Shown: one piece after another, positions 1-6,394 of the stretch
Numbering within the stretch: position 1 is the first letter of the stretch
How the letters are laid out: each line of letters opens with the position of its first letter
Source of the DNA: Aquimarina sp. ERC-38
Lineage (GTDB): Bacteria > Bacteroidota > Bacteroidia > Flavobacteriales > Flavobacteriaceae
Assembly (NCBI RefSeq): GCF_026222555.1
Contig: NZ_CP098511.1
Span: 2,895,501 to 2,959,500 of the forward strand
Reading direction: 5' to 3'
Length of the DNA: 64,000 nucleotides
Made by a program: the position numbers and the translations under genes
The notes under the pieces: model-generated
Database searches by the model: none
What the model saw: only the letters and a program-made list of their open reading frames with translations
Told to the model about the DNA's origin: nothing

Positions 1-1002
1 TTCCGTACTCCATAATAGTTCGATAAACGGGTCAACATAATCTTTTCTATGTCTATAAGCTGGTAAATTAGAAATAAGAGCGGTCTCTATATTTGGATTG
101 TCTTTGTTAATCACTCCCAACTTCAATACCTGATAAATACCTTTTTTGATATCATCTGTTCGATCCATTCCAGCACTAGTCTTACTGTCACTAATAGATT
201 CTTTTTGAGGCCAACCATCACGCTCTTTTGCTATTTTAGGTGGGCCACCAGAAGCATTTGCTAAATAGTAAAAAGGTGAATTTCTATCCTTATTTTCATA
301 GGCTAGTCTAGCTTTATTCCAAATATTTGACATGCTAATGATTCTTTCTTTATTTGCATTATTTGTAAGAAAGTCTGCAACAGGTTGGAATGGCCAATTG
401 TCTGATTTGACTGTGCCTAAGGGAATTGCTTCTCCGTTATGCATATAAATTGCTGATTCTAGTTCTCTGAACTGTGAAGAAGTTAAAGTACAAGGCAAAT
501 GTTTATCACTAGCTTGATTTGATTTCACTAATAATGGAAAAGTTAGTAAAGGTGCTGATTTCACTTCTGCAAGTATTGTTTTCCCATCTTTATGCACTAA
601 TCGTGCATCAGCTGTTTCAGTTCCTCCAATACTGTATACTTCCGTAAATTCATCAAAAAGAATTTCAACGAATTTCAATATCATTTCACTACTCAGTTTA
701 CCCAATGCTCCTGATTGAGGCTTTGTTGCTTTTTGATATTGCCAAGTTCCATTTTTTTCGTAGCATGGACTACATAAATTGATAAAACCTATATGGCTAT
801 TAAATCCGCTTGGACAAGATGGACATGTCTGTAAATGACGTTCTAAGCCCGAGGTACTGTCAATATATGCTAATGACATACAAAGATCGAATACAAAAGC
901 TCGATATTCTTTTGGTTGTTCCTTTAGCCAATTAATTATTCTAATAGCATCCATTTTCCATGGATAGTCAATAAGTGGTTCTTTTATATTGTATTCTTTC
1001 AT
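1..1002 (-). CDS. PD-(D/E)XK nuclease-like protein, possibly a restriction endonuclease (C-terminus cut by window edge)
   Basis: The frame is open from the ATG at 1002 to the window edge (334 codons, no stop), so the C-terminus lies outside. I do not recognise a named enzyme. Around residues 132-148 there is an Asp (ADARL) followed by E146-V-K148, the spacing expected of a PD-(D/E)XK nuclease core, with the AEVKSAP stretch after a short beta strand. Residues 60-80 hold two CxxC pairs (CPSC and CSPC) that could bind zinc. A nuclease with a small zinc site would suit a restriction enzyme, but that is inference. It starts just after an attC-like hairpin and is the last of three minus-strand genes in an accessory block. 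No methyltransferase is visible inside the window. Confidence 0.6.
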   Translation of the reverse strand, partial: MKEYNIKEPLIDYPWKMDAIRIINWLKEQPKEYRAFVFDLCMSLAYIDSTSGLERHLQTCPSCPSGFNSHIGFINLCSPCYEKNGTWQYQKATKPQSGALGKLSSEMILKFVEILFDEFTEVYSIGGTETADARLVHKDGKTILAEVKSAPLLTFPLLVKSNQASDKHLPCTLTSSQFRELESAIYMHNGEAIPLGTVKSDNWPFQPVADFLTNNANKERIISMSNIWNKARLAYENKDRNSPFYYLANASGGPPKIAKERDGWPQKESISDSKTSAGMDRTDDIKKGIYQVLKLGVINKDNPNIETALISNLPAYRHRKDYVDPFIELLWSTE

Positions 1003-1016
1003 GTTTTTCAAATGGT

Positions 1017-1087
1017 ACACAACGGATCGGTGATATGGAGCGGACGCAGCGATAGCAAGTCTGATCTCATATCACTTGTTATCTGTC
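1017..1087 (-). repeat. attC-like imperfect hairpin between cassette-like genes
   Basis: Read on the minus strand, the site runs from GACAGATAAC through a stem (GTGATATGAG with CATATCAC, one arm carrying an extra G) and a loop of about 30 nt to GTTGTGT. A long stem with an unpaired extra base, bounded by AAC and GTT ends, is the general architecture of integron attC sites. The boxes do not fit the GTTRRRY consensus exactly, so the call is tentative. It overlaps the end of the upstream gene and precedes the nuclease-like gene by about 15 bases. Confidence 0.4.
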
Positions 1088-1491
1088 GTAACTCTTTCAC
1101 TGTTTTGCTTATATAATGTTTCTAATAACGGACTTAAATGTTTACAGTTTTCAAAATTATGTTCATCTAATTCCATCCAATAGAATATAGTAAATTGATG
1201 TATTTCAAAGTCTCTATGTAATTTTTCTTCTGAACTAGTCCAACATTTCCTTAGTTGCCCTTCATTAGGTTGATCAACAATAGCCTGAAGAATCATTTCC
1301 ATTAAAACAAATTTAATGTTGTCATCATTTGTTTTATCATATTCATTTAGGTAGTTGTTTATTTCATTTGGCTTTGAATAAATATATGATCAATCTTGAA
1401 ATCCATATTTAGTAGGTTTATCAAATTTTGCTACAATAGTTTCCATTGCTTTTGTTGTACTAAATCTGTATTTTGGTTTTTCGAGTTTCAT
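1072..1491 (-). pseudogene. Small hypothetical gene interrupted by an in-frame TGA
   Basis: The ATG at 1491 begins seven bases after the stop of the TIR-domain gene. Reading on gives MKLEKPKYRF, then 33 residues, a TGA at 1390-1392, and a further 106 codons in the same frame ending in SERVTTDNK. No frameshift is needed. The residue lost at the TGA follows GFQD and precedes SYIYSKPNE, so a Trp codon (TGG) is the simplest ancestor. The downstream part could restart at the ATG at 1302 and give 76 residues. I do not recognise the family. Position and spacing suggest it was co-transcribed with the TIR gene, as partner or immunity gene, but function is unknown. Confidence 0.55.
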
Positions 1492-1497
1492 TGAAGT

Positions 1498-2409
1498 TTA
1501 TTCTGTATTTAATAACTCACCAAGCCTTTCAACTATTTCATCTATGCTATATATTGATGAGTTTAAAGCTACTTTATCTGCAAGTGTTGGACTATAACTA
1601 ACAACTTCATTCTTACTTACTTTATGCCAAATTGGTAATATTACTTTTATGCCTTCCATTTCTTTGGTCACCAATCCATCAAGTTCATATTGAGTCCAGT
1701 TTTTCTTAAAGAATGAACTACTTAGAATTACTACTCCATATTTTGAATTAGAAAGACCTTTGTCAATTGATCTTCTTAAACTGTCTCCAACTTTTAATTC
1801 GAATTCGTCATACCAAACTTCAAGGTTTTTATTCTGCATGGCTTCAATTAATGGCTTAACAAAGTCTTCTTTATCTTCGCTTGCATGGGAGACAAAAAAA
1901 TCGAATTCCTTGATTGCTGGTAGTTGGTCAAGTTCAAGTCTTGATTCTTTACTCCAATTAGAACTTGCTTTGTTCCACCTATGTTCGCTATCAAAGTTTT
2001 CAGATAGTCTTTTAGTATTTCCTAGTTCCCTTTGAAGTTTTTTTTGAAAATCTATTTGTTCTTTTTGCCTTTTATTCTCGAGTTTGGTTTGTTTGTCAAG
2101 TTCTTGTTTACTAAATCTTTCAATATCAGATTTAGTCCGATATATTTCTTCATTCTTACGAATTATTTTCCCTTCAATATCATTAGACTTTTTTTGATAT
2201 TGTTGTCCTTGTTTTGTTTTAGTTTCAATTTGCTTCAACTTATTTGTTAATTGGGACATTGAAAGATTTTTCATTGAACTTTGAATACGTGTAATTTCGC
2301 CATTGATCCTTGTGATTTTTTGATTCTCAGTCAACTGCTGCTTTTCAAGATTGAGTTTTTCTTTTTGTAATCGGATTAGTTTTGATTCAGCACTTTTTAG
2401 TTGACTCAT
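1498..2409 (-). CDS. Coiled-coil protein with C-terminal TIR domain
   Basis: 303 residues in two parts. Residues 1-150 are rich in Lys, Glu and Gln with heptad-like spacing and look like a long coiled coil with no signal peptide or membrane segment. Residues 168-290 form a TIR domain: FDFFVSHASEDK (box 1, 169-180), then GDSLRRSIDKGL, VVILSSSFF, and NWTQYE with E242 where catalytic NADase TIR domains keep their glutamate. Bacterial TIR proteins of this kind often act as NAD+-consuming effectors in anti-phage defence. Here the sensor would be the coiled coil or a partner, which is inference. The broken small gene follows directly, and a hairpin that could be a recombination site lies just upstream. 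Confidence 0.85.
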   Translation of the reverse strand: MSQLKSAESKLIRLQKEKLNLEKQQLTENQKITRINGEITRIQSSMKNLSMSQLTNKLKQIETKTKQGQQYQKKSNDIEGKIIRKNEEIYRTKSDIERFSKQELDKQTKLENKRQKEQIDFQKKLQRELGNTKRLSENFDSEHRWNKASSNWSKESRLELDQLPAIKEFDFFVSHASEDKEDFVKPLIEAMQNKNLEVWYDEFELKVGDSLRRSIDKGLSNSKYGVVILSSSFFKKNWTQYELDGLVTKEMEGIKVILPIWHKVSKNEVVSYSPTLADKVALNSSIYSIDEIVERLGELLNTE

Positions 2410-2426
2410 ATTTCACTTTATTTTAT

Positions 2427-2467
2427 GACAGATAACAACAATATAAAGGACATATATCCTTTATATT
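2427..2467 (-). repeat. Perfect 11-bp inverted repeat next to a GACAGATAAC box
   Basis: AATATAAAGGA and its exact complement are separated by six bases (2440-2467). Next to it lies GACAGATAAC (2427-2436), whose reverse complement GTTATCTGTC sits at 1078-1087 at the far end of the TIR/small-gene pair. The two decamers are therefore inverted with respect to each other and bracket that pair. This could be an attI- or attC-like site. It could also be a simple regulatory hairpin in the leader of the TIR gene. Confidence 0.45.
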
Positions 2468-2481
2468 CCATGTATGTTTAT

Positions 2482-2725
2482 CTACAAATCTAATGGATTT
2501 TTAATTAGCCTAAAACTATTCGCAGCTACTCGCGTATATATTTCCGTTGTTTTTGTACTACTATGTTCTAACAAGGTTTTAATATATATCAAGTCCGTTC
2601 CGTTCTCTAACAAGTGAGTGGCAAAAGAATGTCTAAGTAGTATGGAGTAATTCTTCTTTTAATACCAACTCTTGTGGCAAATCTACCGACAATTGCATCT
2701 ATACTTTCTTGGGATAATTTGAACC
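2482..2725 (-). pseudogene. Decayed tyrosine recombinase/integrase, C-terminal fragment
   Basis: The minus strand encodes the C-terminal catalytic part of a tyrosine recombinase in two frames. The first frame carries LSQESIDAIVG...GIKRRITPY. After a one-base shift the second carries [20 protein letters not shown], then [19 protein letters not shown] with the nucleophile Tyr, ending in IKNPLDL. A TAA lies directly before the first frame and the sequence upstream does not look coding, so the N-terminal two thirds is gone. The His of the HxxR box appears as Tyr. The ending resembles Bacteroidota Xer- or integron-type recombinases. It is probably the remnant of the enzyme that once mobilised the neighbouring cassette-like genes. 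Confidence 0.8.
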
Positions 2726-2927
2726 ATTAGGAGATTAAAAATAATAGATTGTTCAACTCAAATATTCTAAGATTTAATAGCTACAAAGTATAGTAGTATC
2801 TTAGCCAAACAATATTCAAATAGAGTTTATATATTTCAGTTAAGTAGAAAATAACAAATTTTACCTGTATGATAAAGCCAAAATTTTAGGAAGATTTGAT
2901 AAGAATAAGGTTTTATTCTTCCTACAT

Positions 2928-3908
2928 TCAAGTTATAAATGCGACAGTTTGGGTTTTGTTGATCAAAGTTGCGTATACCTCATTGGGTGTTTTATACCCG
3001 AACCTTTTCCTAGGCCTATTGTTTAAAATGTTTTCTACTTTCTCTACTGCTTCCTTAGTTATCTCTGCAAAGCTACTACCTTTTGGGAAATATTGTCTTA
3101 TCAGCCCGTTGAGGTTTTCATTGGCACCCCTTTGCCAGCTATGGTAGGGTTTTGCAAAGTAGAAATCAATGTCAAGCTCCTCTGCTATTTCCCGGTGGTT
3201 TGCAAACTCCTTCCCGTTGTCACTGGTAATAGTTTTGATAAAGGGCTTCCAATCTTCCAGTAGTTCTTCCGTTTTCACCTGGACTTCTCGGGCTGATTTG
3301 TTTTCTATATGCCCCATCCTTAGCATTCCTGTAGCCCTATCGTTTATAGTGACAAGGGCACCTCTATGGTCTTTACCTATCACCAGGTCAATCTCAAGGT
3401 CACCTATCCTTTCTTTTTTGTCTACTACTGGGGGGCGTTCTGTTATGTCCTTTCTATTAGGGATGCACCCCCTACCTGCTTGCTTACCGCCTCTTTTCTG
3501 GTACTTCCTTCCCTGGTTACGCAAACAAAGGTATGCTTTCCCGCCTGCTTTCTTATCCTGCCATATAAACTGGTAGATACGTTCATGCGATACACAAGGG
3601 GTCCCCTCTAGCATAGCCCTTCCTTTGATCTGTTCCGGGCTAAGGTGGTCTTCAAGCCCATCACAAACCAACTTCTCCATAGAAGGGGTAAAAACCTTAT
3701 GCTTTGCTTTATCCTTATGGCGTTTTTGGGCTTTTCTTTGGGCTAGCTCAGCATTGTACTTCCCATTTCGGTTGTCAACATTGCGTCCTACTTCCCTATA
3801 TATAGTAGAGCGATCCCGACCCAACTGTTCTGCTATTTCCTTTTTAGGGGTTTTAAGTTCTAAAAGCGCTGATATTTTGTACCTTTCCTCCAGCGTTAAA
3901 TGTTCCAT
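2928..3908 (-). CDS. IS30-family transposase
   Basis: 326 residues from the ATG that gives MEHLTLEERYKI, the usual IS30 opening. A TTG six codons upstream is also possible. Residues 1-60 form a helix-turn-helix (KEIAEQLGRDRSTIYREV). The second half is the DDE integrase core: the Asp in GDLEIDLVIG, the Asp in TSDNGKEF and the Glu in GANENLNGLIRQYFP. KRFGYKTPNEV near the C-terminus is also typical of the family. Length is normal and no lesion is visible, so the enzyme could be active. Confidence 0.95.
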   Translation of the reverse strand: MEHLTLEERYKISALLELKTPKKEIAEQLGRDRSTIYREVGRNVDNRNGKYNAELAQRKAQKRHKDKAKHKVFTPSMEKLVCDGLEDHLSPEQIKGRAMLEGTPCVSHERIYQFIWQDKKAGGKAYLCLRNQGRKYQKRGGKQAGRGCIPNRKDITERPPVVDKKERIGDLEIDLVIGKDHRGALVTINDRATGMLRMGHIENKSAREVQVKTEELLEDWKPFIKTITSDNGKEFANHREIAEELDIDFYFAKPYHSWQRGANENLNGLIRQYFPKGSSFAEITKEAVEKVENILNNRPRKRFGYKTPNEVYATLINKTQTVAFIT

Positions 3909-4033
3909 ATTCTTTAAGTTTTCCAACCCAAAGGTATGAGATTTTTCGCCGCCCCCACCATAGTTTTAGCCCTAGGGCTAAAACTATGGTGGGGGCTTTT
4001 TATCAACAGATAAACTGTTGCATTTATGTGTTG
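2929..4033 (-). mobile_element. IS30-family insertion sequence
   Basis: A single transposase gene is bounded by imperfect 22-bp terminal inverted repeats: 2929-2950 ends in ATAAATGCGACAGTTT, and 4012-4033, read in reverse, ends in ATAAATGCAACAGTTT. About 18 of 22 positions match. The left repeat overlaps the last codons and stop of the transposase. No convincing target duplication is visible in the flanks. A 46-bp perfect palindrome sits between the right repeat and the transposase start. The element lies between the accessory block and the housekeeping operon that follows. Confidence 0.85.
3951..3996. repeat. 46-bp perfect palindrome inside the IS30 element
   Basis: Twenty-three bases beginning GCCCCCACCATAG are followed immediately by their exact reverse complement, with CCTAGG at the centre and no unpaired loop. 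The right arm runs into TTTT on the plus strand. Placed upstream of the transposase and inside the terminal repeat, it could terminate transcription entering from outside or hide the ribosome-binding region in read-through mRNA. Confidence 0.9.
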
Positions 4034-4109
4034 AATCTAAGCTTTGTAAATCCACTTATCAATATCAAAAGCAGATATTATTAAAAAATAAAATTCACCC
4101 TATATAAAA

Positions 4110-4769
4110 TTATATATGATCTATAATCCATTCCTTAAGTTGATGGAAATTCCTAGGATCCACACCATGCCCTACAGGGAATTCGTTTAGCTTGGTATCT
4201 ATACCTAGTTCCTTCAAGGTAACCGGAGCTTTACGTGCCCAGTCAATCGGAATTACCTGATCCACCGATCCGTGAGAGCAGTAAATATTTAACTTAGAGA
4301 AATCATTTTGCTTATAGCCTTCTTTTAGAATATCTTCATTTAAATACCCGCTGAGTGCCACTACATTTTTAACTTTTTCGGGATAAGAAAGTGCCACGGC
4401 ATAACTTAAGATTGTACCTTGACTAAAACCCAAAAGGCTAATATTTTTTGGATCTACCTCATAAGCGGTAACGACTTCATCAATAAAACCAGCAATTTTA
4501 TCCCTTGATTCGATGGCTTGCTGATCGTCGCTAAATTTTCCGTTGGTATTGTCAAAATAAATAGCATACCACGCATTACCAAAAGGTTGCATAGGGTAGG
4601 GAGCCCTAACCGAAATCACAAATAACTCCTCCGGTAACTCCGAAGCAAATGAAAATAAATCTTCTTCATTACTACCGTATCCATGCAATAAAATGAGGGT
4701 AGGAGTATTCGGATTTTTACGAACAGGTTCTTTAATAATATGATAAAGTGATAATTCTTTAGTTTGCAT
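4110..4769 (-). CDS. Phospholipase/carboxylesterase-family alpha/beta hydrolase
   Basis: 219 residues, cytoplasmic, of normal length for the Abhydrolase_2 (carboxylesterase/phospholipase) family. The oxyanion-side motif LLHGYGSNEED is at 27-37. The nucleophile elbow GFSQG places Ser116, with Asp170 in GSVDQVIP and His201 in PVGHGV completing the triad. It would hydrolyse short acyl esters; the natural substrate cannot be told. It is the last gene of a minus-strand operon, nine bases after the small membrane protein gene. Confidence 0.88.
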   Translation of the reverse strand: MQTKELSLYHIIKEPVRKNPNTPTLILLHGYGSNEEDLFSFASELPEELFVISVRAPYPMQPFGNAWYAIYFDNTNGKFSDDQQAIESRDKIAGFIDEVVTAYEVDPKNISLLGFSQGTILSYAVALSYPEKVKNVVALSGYLNEDILKEGYKQNDFSKLNIYCSHGSVDQVIPIDWARKAPVTLKELGIDTKLNEFPVGHGVDPRNFHQLKEWIIDHI

Positions 4770-4778
4770 ACTAAAATG

Positions 4779-5141
4779 TTAAGTTACGAAGGTAAACCAT
4801 TTCTGAAAGTAAGAACCTACAATAGGAACTTCTGTTTGCTCTTCTCGGATAGCAGATAAAAGTCCGTAAACGATTAAAACAACAGAAAATATGTAAAACC
4901 CAAAATAGACCAGGCCAGAATGAAAGATTTCGGCCAAGGCGGTCAGTACGTAGAAAGTAATCCATAACCCTAAAGCTTGTCGGATATGAAAAGTAGCAAA
5001 TTTGCTTTTGTCCGGGGGTTGGTTCATAAATAAGGAAATGATGGTACCAATAATTGTAATATAAGCTACGATGGCCGTAACTTTTCCCGGTTTACCATTA
5101 TTTTTAGGTAAATTATTCTCTAGAGAACCCTTTGCATTCAT
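4779..5141 (-). CDS. Small membrane protein, Tic20/DUF4870-like
   Basis: 120 residues. After a polar N-terminus there are about three hydrophobic segments (VTAIVAYITIIGTIISLF, then ALGLWITFYVLTAL, then FGFYIFSVVLIVYGLL) with the KFATFHIRQALGLW motif typical of the DUF4870/Tic20-like family of bacterial inner-membrane proteins. Molecular function is unknown. Its ATG overlaps the stop of the dihydroorotase-like gene in an ATGA tetranucleotide, so the two are translationally coupled. Confidence 0.8.
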   Translation of the reverse strand: MNAKGSLENNLPKNNGKPGKVTAIVAYITIIGTIISLFMNQPPDKSKFATFHIRQALGLWITFYVLTALAEIFHSGLVYFGFYIFSVVLIVYGLLSAIREEQTEVPIVGSYFQKWFTFVT

Positions 5142-6394
5142 TGATTAAGATTAATTTTTTGATTATGAATTATACCATAGACGTTACCCTTTCCCGGATA
5201 CCCTAGAAAAGCACTATTTTTAGAAGTAGAAGCAATATGTTGCGTATCAAAAATAAAATTTCCATCTGGATTAAATAGACTTAGATCAGCTTTATTACCA
5301 ACTTTAATAGTATGAACCGGAACTGTAAATATCCCTTTTCCCGAAGTTAAATAACGAATGGTGTTTTCTAAACTAAAATGATTATTTAGTACACTAAAGG
5401 CAGATTCCAGCCCAATCGTACCGTAAGAGGCATATTCAAACTCGGTTTTCTTTACTTCGATATCCATAGGTCGGTGGTCGCTGGTGATCATGTCAATTAC
5501 TCCATCTTGCAAAGCTTGTTGCAGTGCCTCCAAATCTTCTTTTGTACGCAAGGGAGGTAAAACCTTGTAGCGGGTGTCATAACTTTTTAGCTTTTCATCC
5601 GTAAGGAACAGGTGGTGAACGGCCACACTACAAGTAACAGCTAAACCAGCTTCTTTAGCTTCTTTAATTAATGCTACACTTTTTTTAGTGGATATGGTTG
5701 GGATATGCAGTTTCCCTCCCGTATATTTTAAAATAGAAAGGTCTCTTTTAATTTGTAATTCTTCAGCAAGTGCTGGTATTCCTTTTAATCCCAGGTGGGT
5801 ACTTTGATATCCCTCGTTCATGACTCCTTTACCCGCAATAGCTGGATCTGACGGAAATGATTGTACCAATCCACCAAAATTCTGGGTGTATAATAAAGCT
5901 AGTTTTAAAAGGTTTGGGTTGGTTACCGGACTATTGTAATCACCAAATGTTACTGCCCCCGCTTGATGCATATCGTATAGTTCTGCCAGGTCATCCCCTT
6001 TTAACTTCATCGTCATGGCACCTATAGGTAATATAGTCACGGCTTTATCCGCACAGTAATTTTTTAAATAAGCAACTGCTCCGCTATGATCTGTAACCGG
6101 TAAGGTATCCGGTTGTAAAGCAATATGCGTAAATCCGCTTTGCGCAGCGACCTGCAAACCATTCTCTAGAGTCTCACGTTCTTCATACCCGGGTTCCCCG
6201 AAGCTTACACTACTATCAAACCATCCCTGCGAAATATGCAAATTAGGTAGTTCTATACTCGGTATATCCGAAGCTACGGTAATATCAGTTGCAATTTCTG
6301 TAAAAACGCCATTTTCAATAAGAAGATCCGTTGTTTTACCATGATGCGGAGATGAAGTATCAATAACCGTCGCTTTTTTCAGATGTACTTTCAT
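5138..6394 (-). CDS. pyrC: Dihydroorotase-like protein lacking the HxH metal motif
   Basis: 418 residues of the amidohydrolase/dihydroorotase superfamily. The start chosen overlaps the upstream stop as ATGA and gives MKVHLKKATVIDT. Where active dihydroorotases have D-x-H-x-H-x-R-x-P-G, this protein has DSSVSFGEPG (60-69): both metal-binding His are Ser (62 and 64) and the substrate Arg is Gly66. The later TSDHRP segment keeps an Asp and a His. As I recall, related Flavobacteriia proteins share this pattern and are annotated as dihydroorotase. Catalysis of the pyrimidine ring-closing step is doubtful without the binuclear zinc ligands. A structural or regulatory role, as for the inactive PyrC' of other bacteria, is one option. 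Confidence 0.75.
   Translation of the reverse strand: MKVHLKKATVIDTSSPHHGKTTDLLIENGVFTEIATDITVASDIPSIELPNLHISQGWFDSSVSFGEPGYEERETLENGLQVAAQSGFTHIALQPDTLPVTDHSGAVAYLKNYCADKAVTILPIGAMTMKLKGDDLAELYDMHQAGAVTFGDYNSPVTNPNLLKLALLYTQNFGGLVQSFPSDPAIAGKGVMNEGYQSTHLGLKGIPALAEELQIKRDLSILKYTGGKLHIPTISTKKSVALIKEAKEAGLAVTCSVAVHHLFLTDEKLKSYDTRYKVLPPLRTKEDLEALQQALQDGVIDMITSDHRPMDIEVKKTEFEYASYGTIGLESAFSVLNNHFSLENTIRYLTSGKGIFTVPVHTIKVGNKADLSLFNPDGNFIFDTQHIASTSKNSAFLGYPGKGNVYGIIHNQKINLNQ

Noticed and set aside
2032..2250. Plus-strand Phe/Leu-rich frame inside the TIR gene
   Set aside because: It is the antisense shadow of the Lys/Glu-rich coiled-coil region, which produces hydrophobic-looking translations.
2929..4033. 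Target-site duplication flanking the IS30 element
   Set aside because: The bases just outside the two terminal repeats (CATT and AATC) do not match as a direct repeat, so none is claimed.
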